From assembly GCA_022843925.1 (NCBI GenBank), contig JALHMS010000035.1, positions 1 to 32,700 of the forward strand: 32,700 nucleotides of DNA. Direction: 5' to 3'. Below, one piece after another: positions 17,551 to 25,949 of this stretch. The translations under genes were made by a program, and so were the position numbers. Position 1 is the first letter of the stretch. Every line of letters begins with the position of its first letter. The stretch is from Burkholderiales bacterium (GTDB lineage Bacteria > Pseudomonadota > Gammaproteobacteria > Burkholderiales > Ga0077523). The notes below the pieces were generated by a model. That model searched no databases. It was not told the origin of the DNA and saw nothing but the letters and a program-made list of their open reading frames with translations.

Positions 17551-18531
17551 ATGCCTGAATACCAGAACATCTTCACGCGGGTGCAGGTGAGGGCACCCGC
17601 CCACCCGGGCGTGCCCCTGGGCCGCAGCACCTGGGTGCGCCAGGGCGATCCCTTCTTCGTCCACCTCTTCGGCCGCTTCGGCGATGCGCAGGTGGGGCCC
17701 TTCTACCTCGGCTGGCTGGGACTCGCGTCCCTCCTGTGCGGCTTCATCGCCATCGAGATCATCGGCCTCAACATGTGGGCTTCGGTCAACTGGGATCCCG
17801 TCCAGTTCGTCCGCCAGCTCCCGTGGCTCGCCCTCGAACCGCCACCCCCCGCGTACGGCCTCCGGCTGCCACCGCTGAACGAGGGCGGCTGGTGGCTGAT
17901 GGCCGGCTTCTTCCTGACCTGCTCGATCCTGCTGTGGTGGCTGCGCATGTATCGCCGCGCCCGCGTGCTCGGCATGGGGACGCACGTCGCCTGGGCCTTC
18001 GCGGCCGCGATCTGGCTGTATCTCGTTCTCGGATTCTTCCGCCCGGTCCTGATGGGCAGCTGGGGTGAGGCGGTGCCCTTCGGCATCTTCCCGCACCTCG
18101 ACTGGACGGCAGCGTTCTCGCTGCGCTACGGCAACCTCTTCTACAACCCGTTCCACATGCTGTCGATCGTGTTCCTGTACGGCTCCACGCTGCTCTTCGC
18201 GATGCACGGTGCCACGATCCTGGCGGTGACGCGGCTGGGCGGTGAGCGGGAGATCGAGCAGATCACCGATCGCGGCACGGCATCGGAGCGCGCGGCGCTC
18301 TTCTGGCGCTGGACGATGGGCTTCAATGCCACGATGGAGTCGATCCACCGTTGGGCCTGGTGGTTTGCGGTGCTCTGCCCCCTCACCGGCGGCATCGGCA
18401 TCCTGCTCACCGGCACCGCCGTCGACAACTGGTTCCTGTGGGCCGTGAAGCACGGCGTTGCGCCGCCGCTGCCGCAGGTGTTCCCGCCCGTGCCGGATCC
18501 GGCGCAGCTGACGATGGGGGTCACGCAATGA
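17551..18531 (+). CDS. pufM: Photosynthetic reaction centre M subunit
   Basis: A 326-residue partner of PufL. Residues match Rhodobacter sphaeroides numbering without offset: His182 (accessory BChl), His202 (special pair), Tyr210 (near the special pair and important for fast electron transfer), His219, Glu234 and His266 (iron ligands). The start [14 protein letters not shown] is the common M-subunit N terminus. The C-terminal tail ([18 protein letters not shown]) is Pro-rich and extends beyond the shortest M proteins, as is common where a PufC cytochrome is bound. The stop overlaps the pufC start (ATGA at 18528-18531), supporting co-translation with the cytochrome subunit. Confidence 0.98.
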   Translation: MPEYQNIFTRVQVRAPAHPGVPLGRSTWVRQGDPFFVHLFGRFGDAQVGPFYLGWLGLASLLCGFIAIEIIGLNMWASVNWDPVQFVRQLPWLALEPPPPAYGLRLPPLNEGGWWLMAGFFLTCSILLWWLRMYRRARVLGMGTHVAWAFAAAIWLYLVLGFFRPVLMGSWGEAVPFGIFPHLDWTAAFSLRYGNLFYNPFHMLSIVFLYGSTLLFAMHGATILAVTRLGGEREIEQITDRGTASERAALFWRWTMGFNATMESIHRWAWWFAVLCPLTGGIGILLTGTAVDNWFLWAVKHGVAPPLPQVFPPVPDPAQLTMGVTQ

Positions 18532-19556
18532 AAGCCTTCCGATCCCTCGCAATCGCTGCCGTCGCGCTGACCACGTTGCTCGCCGGTTGCGAGCGCCCCC
18601 CGGTCGACATGGTCCAGCGCGGTTTCCGCGGCACGGGCATGGCGCAGGTCTACAACCCGCGCACGGTCGACGCGCAGCTCGCGCTGCACCAGGCACCGGA
18701 GGCGATCCCGCCTGCGGCGCCGGGCGGTCCCGCGGGCTCCACGATCTACCAGAACGTGCAGGTGCTCGGCGATCTCTCCGTGGCCGAGTTCACGCGGACG
18801 ATGGTCGCCATGACGGCCTGGGTGGCGCCCAACGAGGGCTGCGCCTACTGCCACGCGGGCGCCAACTTCGCGAGCGACGAGAAGTACGCCAAGGTCGTCG
18901 CCCGGCGCATGCTGCAGATGACCAAGCACCTGAACACGGACTGGAAGGATCACGTCGCGGAAACCGGTGTGACCTGCTACACGTGTCACCGCGGTCAGCC
19001 GGTGCCGGCCAAGATCTGGTTCAAGGATCCGGGTCCGAAGACCGCTGCAGGCCCGGCGGGCACGCGCGCCGGCCAGAACGCGCCCGCGGACTCCGTGGCG
19101 CTGTCGTCGTTGCCGTTCGATCCCTTCACGCCTTTCCTGAAGGAGGAGAGCAGCATCCGCGTTGCCGGCACCACGGCCCTCCCCGAGGGCAACCGTCAGT
19201 CGATCAAGCAGACGGAGTGGACCTACGGCCTGATGATGCACTTCTCGGATTCGCTGGGTGTGAACTGCACGTACTGCCACAACAGCCGCGCGTTCTCTGA
19301 CTGGAACCAGAGCCCTCCGCAGCGGGCCACTGCCTGGTACGGGATCCGGATGGTGCGCGACCTCAACAACGCCTATCTGGAACCGCTGGGACCGACGTAT
19401 CCGAAGGAGCGCCTCGGCATGACGGGCGATGCCCCGAAGGCGAACTGCAGCACGTGTCACCAGGGCGCCTACAAGCCTCTGTATGGTGCGGCGATGGCGA
19501 AGGACTATCCGGCGTTGCACGGGGCGGCACCCGCGAAGGTCGCAGAGAAGAAGTGA
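18528..19556 (+). CDS. pufC: Tetraheme reaction-centre cytochrome c subunit
   Basis: A 342-residue periplasmic lipoprotein that re-reduces the special pair. The signal peptide ends with a lipobox, LLAGC (Cys21), so the mature N terminus should be lipid-anchored. Four c-type heme sites are seen: CAYCH (Cys105-His109), CYTCH (150-154), CTYCH (247-251) and CSTCH (307-311), spaced in two pairs like other PufC proteins. Start ATG 18528 overlaps the pufM stop; the frame opens earlier but that part lies within pufM. The C terminus ends in a short Lys/Ala tail. It is the last gene of the superoperon, followed by a strong hairpin. No pufX or crtA follows. Confidence 0.97.
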   Translation: MKAFRSLAIAAVALTTLLAGCERPPVDMVQRGFRGTGMAQVYNPRTVDAQLALHQAPEAIPPAAPGGPAGSTIYQNVQVLGDLSVAEFTRTMVAMTAWVAPNEGCAYCHAGANFASDEKYAKVVARRMLQMTKHLNTDWKDHVAETGVTCYTCHRGQPVPAKIWFKDPGPKTAAGPAGTRAGQNAPADSVALSSLPFDPFTPFLKEESSIRVAGTTALPEGNRQSIKQTEWTYGLMMHFSDSLGVNCTYCHNSRAFSDWNQSPPQRATAWYGIRMVRDLNNAYLEPLGPTYPKERLGMTGDAPKANCSTCHQGAYKPLYGAAMAKDYPALHGAAPAKVAEKK

Positions 19557-19594
19557 TCGCGCTCCCCGGCGTGCGGTTCGACGCCGGCGGATCG

Positions 19595-19640
19595 AAAGAC
19601 ATCGGGGCCATGCGCGTTGGCGCATGGCCTCGATGTCTTT
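19595..19640. terminator. Strong bidirectional hairpin terminator after pufC
   Basis: Arms 19595-19615 and 19620-19640 pair over 21 bp, with a single G-T (G-U) position, around a GTTG loop. The outer end is AAAGAC.../...GTCTTT, giving a short run of U after the stem in either direction. It lies 38 bases after the pufC stop and 16 bases before the end of the convergent RidA-family gene, so it probably ends transcripts from both sides. Confidence 0.85.
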
Positions 19641-19656
19641 ACGCGACCGACGCGCT

Positions 19657-20130
19657 TCACGAAGGCATCGCGATCTCGAACACGGCATCGACCTCGACCG
19701 CGGCCCGCCGGGGCAGCGACGCGACGCCGACCGCCGTGCGGGCGTGACGACCGGCGTCGCCGAGGAGTGCCACGAACAGGTCCGATGCGCCGTTCACCAC
19801 CGCCGGCACGAACTCGAACTCCGGATCGCAGTTGACGAAGCCCCGCACCTGGATGCACTGCGCGACGCGATCGAGATCGCCCTCGCATGCGAGCTTCAGG
19901 CAGGCGATGAGGTTGAGGGCGCAGAGTCGCGCGGCGGCGAGACCGGCGTCGAGATCCAGCTCGCGGCCCACCTTGCCCACGAACGGGACCGTCCCGTTCC
20001 ACTCGTTGACCTGCCCCGCGAGGAAGACGAGTCGGCCGCTGCGGCGCCACGGCAGGAAGTTCGCGATGGGTTTCGGCGGATCCGGCAGCCCGAGGCCCAT
20101 GGCACCGAGGGTTGTCTCCAACGCGCTCAT
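19657..20130 (-). CDS. RidA (YjgF/YER057c/UK114) family protein
   Basis: A 157-residue protein. It contains PPKPIANFLPWRRSGRLVFLAGQV, FVGKVGRELDLDAGLAAARLCALN and GDAGRHARTAVGVASLP followed by AVEVDAVFE. The Arg in HARTAVG occupies the place of the active Arg of RidA enamine/imine deaminases. Family members hydrolyse reactive enamines or take part in nucleobase and amide breakdown (for example RutC). It is the last gene of the leftward operon. Its ATG overlaps the stop of the cysteine-hydrolase gene (20127-20130), so the two are probably made together. A longer open frame upstream is a shadow of that gene. The exact substrate is unknown; the RutB-like neighbour suggests action on a related intermediate. 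Confidence 0.85.
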   Translation of the reverse strand: MSALETTLGAMGLGLPDPPKPIANFLPWRRSGRLVFLAGQVNEWNGTVPFVGKVGRELDLDAGLAAARLCALNLIACLKLACEGDLDRVAQCIQVRGFVNCDPEFEFVPAVVNGASDLFVALLGDAGRHARTAVGVASLPRRAAVEVDAVFEIAMPS

Positions 20131-20906
20131 GGCGCTGCATCCAGGCCGGCCGCGAGCGCGGTCGAGTCGGTCATGAAGCCGAAGAGCAGCTTCACGTTGT
20201 AGCGCGTTGCCTCCATGCAGTACGCGGGCGATGTCGTGGCGACGCAGTCGTCCAGCATCAGCACGTCGTAGCCGAGATACGAAGCGTCCTGCAGCGTCGT
20301 CAGCACGCACTGGTCGGCGTTGACGCCGGCGAAGAACAACGTGTTCACACCGAGATTGCGGAGGATGCTGTCGAGCGGCGTGTTCCAGAACCCGCTGAAG
20401 CGGCACTTCGTCACGTGGATGTCCGAAGCCAGTGGATCGAGACCATCGACGACCGCGGCGCCCCAGCTTCCCTGCCGCAGGATCGGTGCGCCGCCAGGGA
20501 TCGTCTCCCCGAGACCGGCGCCGGTGCCGTCGTGCGTGTGGGCGTGCAGCAGGGACGGGTAGATGTCGAGCAGGTCCGCGCGTACGCCCCAGTTGAGCCA
20601 CACCACCGGGATGCCTTCGGCGCGCATGCGCGGCACCAGCTTCGCCAGCGGTGCGATGGGGGCACGGTCCGGCGTGTAGTCGACGCCGCGGTAGTCGAGA
20701 TAGCCGCCTGCGGCACAGAAGTCGTTCTGCATGTCGACGATCACGAGCGCGGATTTCTTCGCGTCGAAGACCACGCGTTGCGGTTCGGCGGCGATGGTGA
20801 CGGCGCGCACGACGTGCGGCGCGGCCCGCGAGAGGTCGGCGGTGTCGGCGTTCACCAGCCAGCGGTGGGCGGCGGTGGCGCCCATGGGGATCGGGGTGTC
20901 GGGCAT
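20127..20906 (-). CDS. Isochorismatase-family cysteine hydrolase, RutB-like
   Basis: A 259-residue cysteine hydrolase. The catalytic triad is visible: Asp58 in IVDMQNDF, Lys167 in VTKCRFSGF, and Cys200 in GVNADQCVLTT. The cis-peptide region before Cys200 and the segment SGFWNTPLDSILRNLG strongly resemble the RutB (ureidoacrylate amidohydrolase) branch, as does a Gly-rich GGYLDYRGVD after the first motif. Biuret and N-carbamoyl-sarcosine hydrolases belong to the same superfamily and cannot be excluded. AGGAG at 20913-20917, 6 bases upstream, supports the start. It sits between a BMP-type uptake system and a RidA-family gene, which points to hydrolysis of an imported ureide, carbamoyl or ring-opened nucleobase compound. 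No rutA homologue is in the window. Confidence 0.82.
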   Translation of the reverse strand: MPDTPIPMGATAAHRWLVNADTADLSRAAPHVVRAVTIAAEPQRVVFDAKKSALVIVDMQNDFCAAGGYLDYRGVDYTPDRAPIAPLAKLVPRMRAEGIPVVWLNWGVRADLLDIYPSLLHAHTHDGTGAGLGETIPGGAPILRQGSWGAAVVDGLDPLASDIHVTKCRFSGFWNTPLDSILRNLGVNTLFFAGVNADQCVLTTLQDASYLGYDVLMLDDCVATTSPAYCMEATRYNVKLLFGFMTDSTALAAGLDAAP

Positions 20907-20965
20907 CGGAGGCTCCTGGGGGATTGGGTGATGGATGGCGTCCCGAAGCGGACCTTCGGAAAGGG

Positions 20966-21065
20966 GGTTGCGCGGGTCGGACTGCAGTCCGGCGCGGCGT
21001 GGGTCAGGGTGACGAAGCGGTCACCTTCACCAAGGGCGTCGGGCCATGGCCCGACCCACGCAACC
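20966..21065. repeat. Nested palindromes between the binding-protein and hydrolase genes
   Basis: This 174-base gap holds a 14-bp perfect palindrome (20978-20991, CGGACTGCAGTCCG) and an 18-bp perfect palindrome (21038-21055, GTCGGGCCATGGCCCGAC). Outer 15-base arms (20966-20980 and 21051-21065) pair with one mismatch, and a small GGTGAC/GTCACC stem lies between. The whole can fold into a large cruciform or mRNA structure. It resembles extragenic palindromic elements and lies just after the binding-protein stop, where such structures often protect the upstream transcript. Confidence 0.7.
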
Positions 21066-21080
21066 AGCCTGGGAACCGAT

Positions 21081-22145
21081 CTACTTGATCGTCCCGATCA
21101 CGCCCTTCACGAAGAAGCCCATGCTCTCCAGCATGTCCATGGGCATCGCCTTGCCCGCCGGCAGCAGTTCCTTGCCGTCCTGCGCCGTCATCGGACCGGA
21201 CCACACCTCGAACTTGTCGGCGAGGATGTCGGCCTTCTTCGCGAGGATGGTCTTGCGCACGGGCTCGGTGACCGCGGGGCCGAAGGGATCCAGCACGACG
21301 GTGCCGTCCTTCAGATCGCCGCGGATGTGCGACGGCTTCCACGTGCCGGCCTTGATCTCGTTCACCACCTTCACCATCGTCGGGCCCCAGTTCCACGAGG
21401 CGCCGGTCAGCACCGACTTCGGTGCGAACTTCGAGACGTCGACGTCCTTGCCCACCACGAAGATGCCGCGCTTCTCGGCCGTCTGCGCGATGGTGATCGG
21501 GCTGTCCACCTGCTCGCCGATCACGTCGATGCCGGCGTCGACGAGCGAGTTGGTGGCCTCGGCCTCCTTGGCCGGTTCGAGCCATCCACCCGTCCAGACG
21601 ACCGTGGTCGTCACCTTCGGATTCATGGCCTGGGCGCCGAGCGTGAACGCGTTGATCGAGCGCACGACCTGCGGGATGGGGAACGCGGCGATGAAGCCCA
21701 GCTTGCCGCTCTTCGTCACGGATCCGGCCGCCATGCCGGCGAGGTAGATCGCGTCGTCGGAGTTCGCCCAGTAGGTGCCGACGTTGTCGCCGGTCTTCAG
21801 GCCGCCCGCGTGCATGAACGCGACCTTCGGGTACTTCTTGCCGAGTTCGATCGCGTAGTCGAGATAGCCGTAGCTCGTCGCGAAGACGATCGACGCGCCG
21901 GACTTGATCATGCGTTCCATCACGCGCGACACCTCGGCCGTCTCGGGGATGTTCTCCACGTGCAGGGTCTTGGTGCCGGACACCGTCTTCTCGACGTACT
22001 GCCGGCCGAGGTCGTGCGACGTGTTGTAGCCGTAGTCCTTCTCCGGGCCCACGTAGATGTAGCCGATCGTCTGGCTGTGGGCGGCGTGGGCGCCGAGCGC
22101 GAGGGCGGCGGCGAGCAGCGGGCGGACGAGTCGATGCAGTTTCAT
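21081..22145 (-). CDS. BMP-family ABC transporter substrate-binding protein
   Basis: A 354-residue periplasmic binding protein of the basic-membrane-protein (PnrA/Med-like) type. A signal peptide (MKLHRLVRPLLAAALALG, then AHAAHS) is followed by QTIGYIYVGPEKDYGYN. There is no lipobox cysteine, so it should be soluble in the periplasm. Other segments are ASIVFATSYGYLDYAIELGKKYP, TYWANSDDAIYLAGMAAG and VIGEQVDSPITIAQTAEKRG, all typical of the family. Known members bind purine nucleosides or related bases, so a nucleoside-like ligand is the default guess. AAGGAG at 22154-22159 lies 8 bases before the start. The long open frame upstream of ATG 22145 is a shadow of the permease gene. It follows the second permease by 23 bases. 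Confidence 0.92.
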   Translation of the reverse strand: MKLHRLVRPLLAAALALGAHAAHSQTIGYIYVGPEKDYGYNTSHDLGRQYVEKTVSGTKTLHVENIPETAEVSRVMERMIKSGASIVFATSYGYLDYAIELGKKYPKVAFMHAGGLKTGDNVGTYWANSDDAIYLAGMAAGSVTKSGKLGFIAAFPIPQVVRSINAFTLGAQAMNPKVTTTVVWTGGWLEPAKEAEATNSLVDAGIDVIGEQVDSPITIAQTAEKRGIFVVGKDVDVSKFAPKSVLTGASWNWGPTMVKVVNEIKAGTWKPSHIRGDLKDGTVVLDPFGPAVTEPVRKTILAKKADILADKFEVWSGPMTAQDGKELLPAGKAMPMDMLESMGFFVKGVIGTIK

Positions 22146-22168
22146 GGCGGGTACTCCTTCTGGGTGGG

Positions 22169-23089
22169 TCAGCGATCCATCACCGCGCGCAGTCCTGCGG
22201 GCGCCGCCTGTCCGCGGTCGCGGAGGCAGGTGAGCGTCAGCACGGCCAGGCTCGTGATGTAGGGAAGGGTGAGCAGCAGATGGGCAGACACGCCGGCGTC
22301 CGCGGTCTGCAGGCGCAGCGCGAGGGCCTCGGCGCCGCCGAACAGCAGGGCGGTGGGCAGCACCCACCAAGGGTTCCAGCGCGCGACGATGACGAGGCCG
22401 ACCGCGACGAGGCCGCGTCCGGCGGTCATGCCCTCGGCCCAGGTGCGCGTGTGGTCCACCGACAGCGCGGCGCCGCCGAGCCCCGACAGCAGGCCGCCGA
22501 GCAGGATGGCCTGCAGACGCACCCGGATCGGGCGCAGCCCCGCGGCGCGCGCGGCCTCGGGCGATTCCCCCACGGCCCGCCAGACGAGGCCGGTGCGCGT
22601 ACGCCAGAACCACCACGCGACCGCGGGCGCGACGACGAGGGCGAGCAGCACGGTCGGCGTCATGCCGGCGACGATCGGTCCGAGCACGGGCACGCTGTCG
22701 GGCCCTGCGCCGCGCCAGGTGCCGAACCCTTCGATCTTCCGGCCCACGAGCCCCGCGCCGTAGTACGCCGACAGGCCGAAGCCCAGCATCCAGACGGCGA
22801 GTCCCGAAGCGAACTGGTTGGCGCGGGCCGCGAGCGTCAGCAGTCCGTGCACCGACGAGAGCAGCATCCCCGCGACCGCGCCCGCGACGAGCCCCAGCCA
22901 CGGATCGCCCCAGAGCGCCGCCGCGCCGTAGCCGGCCATCGCCCCGACGAGCATCTGCCCCTCGACACCGAGATTGATGGAGCCGGTGCGCTGCACGAGG
23001 GTCTCGCCCACCAGCACGAACACGAGCGGCGTCGCGCTGCGCAGCGCGGACACGAGGAAGCTGCCGAGGACGATGTCGAACGTCGTCAT
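22169..23089 (-). CDS. ABC transporter permease (BMP-type system), second subunit
   Basis: A 306-residue integral membrane protein of the BPD_transp_2 type (as in YufQ and RnsD-like proteins). It shows many hydrophobic helices and the family motif GSINLGVEGQMLVGAMAGYGAA near residues 35-55. A loop GLRPIRVRLQAILLGGLLSGLGGA contacts the ATPase. The start at 23089 overlaps the stop of the other permease by 4 bases (ATGA on the minus strand), so the two permeases are translationally coupled. With the ATPase and BMP binding protein it forms a complete importer. This half is the one followed by the binding-protein gene. Confidence 0.9.
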   Translation of the reverse strand: MTTFDIVLGSFLVSALRSATPLVFVLVGETLVQRTGSINLGVEGQMLVGAMAGYGAAALWGDPWLGLVAGAVAGMLLSSVHGLLTLAARANQFASGLAVWMLGFGLSAYYGAGLVGRKIEGFGTWRGAGPDSVPVLGPIVAGMTPTVLLALVVAPAVAWWFWRTRTGLVWRAVGESPEAARAAGLRPIRVRLQAILLGGLLSGLGGAALSVDHTRTWAEGMTAGRGLVAVGLVIVARWNPWWVLPTALLFGGAEALALRLQTADAGVSAHLLLTLPYITSLAVLTLTCLRDRGQAAPAGLRAVMDR

Positions 23090-24132
23090 CCCGGCCGCTT
23101 CCGGTCGAGCCAGCCGTTCACCAGCAGCACGGCGACGAACAGCAGGCCCTGGATGACGAGCGTCACCGACGACGGCACCTGCGCGAACATCTGCAGGCCG
23201 TCGCCCGATGCGAGCAGGGCGCCGACGAGCAGCGACAGCGGGATGATCCGCAGGCAGTGGTTCCGGGCGAGCCACGCGACCAGGAACCCGCTGAAGCCCG
23301 CGCCGCCCGCGATGTCCGATTGCAGTCGCCCCTGGATCGAGGCCGTCTCGGCGATCCCGGCGAGACCGGCGAGCGCGCCGCCGAGCGCCATCACGATGAG
23401 CGCATTGCGCCGAAAGTCGAGCCCCGCCACGAGCCCCGCCCGCGGATTGCTCCGCAGCACGTCCAGCACGAGGCCCCAGCGCGAGCGGGTCAGGACGAGA
23501 TGCAGCACGACCGCGAGCGCGATGCCGATCAGCAGCCCCGCGTGCACACGGCTGTCGAACAGCGCCGGGAGTTTCGCCGCAGCGGGAAACTCCACTGTCG
23601 CCGGCCATCCCTGGCTCGCGGGACTCTTCCAGGGCCCGTACACCAGCCACGTCACCAGCAACGCCGCGACATAGTTGGTGAGCAGCGTACTGATGGTCTC
23701 GTTCACCTGCAGCCCGGTGCGCAGCAGGCCGGCCAACAGCGACAACGCCATGCCGCCCAGCGCCCCGGTGACGAGCATGAGCGGCAGCATCGTCCAACCC
23801 GGCGTCGGGAGCATCGACAGCACCGTGCCCGTCCCGGCAATGGCGCCCGCGTAGAACTGCCCCTCCGCGCCCACCGAGATGAGGCCCACGCGGGCCGGCA
23901 GCGCGGTGGCCAGCGCGCAGAGCAGGATCGGTGTGGCGCGCACCAGCGATTCGCCGATGGCGTAGCTGTCCCCGGCGGCAGCCTCCAGCACCACGCCGAT
24001 CATGGACAGGGGATTGCGCCCGATCACGGCGAAGAACGCGGCGGCGAGCACCACGAACGCCGCTGCTGCCAGCGCGGGGCGGCCGAGTGGAGCGGCCATC
24101 GCGCGGGCTCGATCCACCGTGCCGCCGCTCAT
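23086..24132 (-). CDS. ABC transporter permease (BMP-type system), first subunit
   Basis: A 348-residue multi-spanning membrane protein of the YufP/RnsC type. Family segments include VVLEAAAGDSYAIGESLVRATPILLCALATALPARVGL split over the first helices, and ISVGAEGQFYAGAIAGT. Further on are NETISTLLTNYVAALLVTWLVYGPWKSP and GLDFRRNALIVMALGGALAGLAG, the last being the likely ATPase-coupling loop. The start at 24132 overlaps the ATPase stop (ATGA), and its own stop overlaps the next permease. The N-terminal 15 residues are polar. Longer open frames upstream belong to the ATPase gene read out of frame. Confidence 0.9.
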   Translation of the reverse strand: MSGGTVDRARAMAAPLGRPALAAAAFVVLAAAFFAVIGRNPLSMIGVVLEAAAGDSYAIGESLVRATPILLCALATALPARVGLISVGAEGQFYAGAIAGTGTVLSMLPTPGWTMLPLMLVTGALGGMALSLLAGLLRTGLQVNETISTLLTNYVAALLVTWLVYGPWKSPASQGWPATVEFPAAAKLPALFDSRVHAGLLIGIALAVVLHLVLTRSRWGLVLDVLRSNPRAGLVAGLDFRRNALIVMALGGALAGLAGIAETASIQGRLQSDIAGGAGFSGFLVAWLARNHCLRIIPLSLLVGALLASGDGLQMFAQVPSSVTLVIQGLLFVAVLLVNGWLDRKRPG

Positions 24133-25628
24133 GCGGCCTCCGCATCGGCATGGCCGGTCATCCACGCGCCTATCGTCTGGCGGTGTCGCTGGTCCGCGGG
24201 CACCACACCGGCGATGCGCCCTCGATGGAGCACGGCGATGCGGTGGGCGTGATGCAGCAGGTCGTCGAGATCCTCGGAGATCCACAGCACCGCGCTGCCG
24301 GCCTGCGCCAGCGCGAAGAGCTGGTGGTAGAGAAACGCGCTCGCGGCGAGATCCAGGCCCATCGTCGGGTGGCTCGCCACCACGAGGGCCGGTGCACCGC
24401 AGAGTTCCCGCGCCGCGACCAGCTTCTGCAGGTTGCCGCCCGACAGGCGACCGGCGGCCATGGTCGGATCCGCCGGCCGGACGTCGAAGCGCGTGAGCAG
24501 CGCGCGCGCATCGGCCTCCATGCGGCGGCGATCGGGGATGGCGGGCAGCGTGTGCAGGCGATCCAGATGCAGATTGAGCGCGAGTGGAAGGTCGGGCGCC
24601 ACCGCGTTGCGGATCGGCTGCTCGGGGATGTACGCCACGCGGCCGGCGCGAGGCGCGCGCTGCCGCGGCGCGAAGAGCGTCTCGCCGTCGACGATGACCT
24701 CGCCCGCGTCGGGCGACAGCACCCCCGCGCACGCGTCCGCCAGAACGTCCTGCCCGTGCCCCGACACGCCCGCGATGCCGAGCACCTCGCCGCGGGCGAT
24801 CCGCAGATCCACGCCGTCGATGCGGCTGCCGGGTCCGCGGGCGGACAGACCGCGGATCCAAACGCGGGTGGGCGCGTCGGCAGGGAGCGGCGCCGTCGAT
24901 GGTGCGGCGAGATCGCGCTCGCCGACCATGGTGCGCAGCAGTCTGGTGGCATCGAAATCCCGGGCGGCACCCGACGCGACGACGCGACCTCGCCGCATCA
25001 CCGCCACGCGATCGGCGCACGCCGCCACGTCGGCGAGCTTGTGCGTGATGAGGACGACCGCGAGACCGCGCGTCGCGAACCCGCGGATCAGGGACCACAG
25101 CCGGCGCACCTCGTCGTCGCCGAGAACGGCCGTGGGCTCGTCGAGAATCAGCAGACGAGGATCCTGCTGCAGCGCCTTCGCCAGTTCGACGAGCTGCATC
25201 TGACCCACGCTCAGGGACGACACCCGTGCATCCATGGGCACGTCGGGGGCGATGGCCGCGAGCGGTGCCAGACCCGCCGTCGCCCGACGCGCGCCCCGCC
25301 CGGTGAACCACGGCGTCGATGCGTGGGCGAGCGCGAGGTTCTCGCGGACGGTGAGTGCGGGGATCACGCTGAACTGCTGGAAGACCATGCCGATGCCGCT
25401 CGCCATGGCGTCTCGCGGGGAATCGATGCGGGTCGCCCTGCCGTCGATGGTGACCTGTCCGGCATCCGGTCGGTGGACACCGTAGAGCAGCTTCATCAGC
25501 GTGCTCTTGCCCGCGCCGTTCTCCCCGAGGAGCGCGAGGACCTCACCGCCGTCGACGTCGAGATCCACGCCATCCACGGCGAGGATGGCGCCGAAGCGCT
25601 TGGCGATGCTGCGGAGCTGGAGGTGCAT
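24129..25628 (-). CDS. ABC transporter ATP-binding protein with two nucleotide-binding domains
   Basis: A 499-residue tandem ATPase of the RbsA/YufO plan. The first domain has a full Walker A (GENGAGKST, about residues 36-44), signature LSVGQMQ, Walker B LLILDEPTAVL and switch THK. The second domain has the altered Walker A GVSGHGQD and signature LSGGNLQK, and lacks an intact Walker B Glu (VVASHPTMGLD). This asymmetry, with one catalytic and one degenerate site, is usual for the family. It energises the two permeases encoded next, whose genes overlap it. The 321 bases upstream separate it from the LysR gene. It is the first gene of the importer-hydrolase unit. Confidence 0.93.
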   Translation of the reverse strand: MHLQLRSIAKRFGAILAVDGVDLDVDGGEVLALLGENGAGKSTLMKLLYGVHRPDAGQVTIDGRATRIDSPRDAMASGIGMVFQQFSVIPALTVRENLALAHASTPWFTGRGARRATAGLAPLAAIAPDVPMDARVSSLSVGQMQLVELAKALQQDPRLLILDEPTAVLGDDEVRRLWSLIRGFATRGLAVVLITHKLADVAACADRVAVMRRGRVVASGAARDFDATRLLRTMVGERDLAAPSTAPLPADAPTRVWIRGLSARGPGSRIDGVDLRIARGEVLGIAGVSGHGQDVLADACAGVLSPDAGEVIVDGETLFAPRQRAPRAGRVAYIPEQPIRNAVAPDLPLALNLHLDRLHTLPAIPDRRRMEADARALLTRFDVRPADPTMAAGRLSGGNLQKLVAARELCGAPALVVASHPTMGLDLAASAFLYHQLFALAQAGSAVLWISEDLDDLLHHAHRIAVLHRGRIAGVVPADQRHRQTIGAWMTGHADAEAA

Positions 25629-25949
25629 GGCGTCGAGGGGCAGGTCTCGACATCGACGCTAGTGTCCCGACACGGAACCGGGTGTCCGATCGGGCTGCGG
25701 TTCGCGCGTCCCCCGGCGCCCGGTGTCGTGCGCCGACGCCGGACCAGCGCAGTGCTTGCTCATGGTCGAATCCTCTCCGCTCACCGATGCCGCGATTGCG
25801 ATCAATGCCTGCGAGCTTCCGTGTGGAGACACTAGAGGCGGCCGGCTGCGCCGGGTATCGCGCCATCCGTGGATCGTCGGTCACGTCATCCGCGGGGGCG
25901 GGGTGGTGGAATCCGTGAGGGTCGCAGCGCGTCCCGCTGCGCTGGCGGG
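25629..25949 (-). other. Gap between the LysR gene and the transport operon
   Basis: These 321 bases are noncoding as far as I can support. On the minus strand a 34-codon frame (25763 down to 25659) starts with ATGAGCAAGCAC behind GAGAGGA, about 8 bases away. It is rich in Arg, Pro and Gly and shows no recognisable domain, so it is left as a doubtful leader ORF. No convincing -35/-10 pair or known riboswitch fold was found, although a promoter and LysR site are expected here. Confidence 0.4.

Noticed and set aside
20112-22262. Plus-strand open frame of over 700 codons opposite the hydrolase and binding protein
   Set aside because: Antisense shadow, Arg/His/Val-rich, with no domain. The minus-strand proteins have catalytic and binding motifs and ribosome-binding sites.
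25659-25763. 34-codon minus-strand ORF before the importer ATPase
   Set aside because: It has a fair GAGAGGA site but an Arg/Pro/Gly-rich product with no pattern, so it is not called as a gene. Conservation in relatives would be needed.
25629-25949. Purine, xanthine or guanidine riboswitch before the importer operon
   Set aside because: Considered because of the BMP transporter, but no conserved core of these riboswitch classes could be recognised by eye. A covariance-model search (Infernal against Rfam) would decide.
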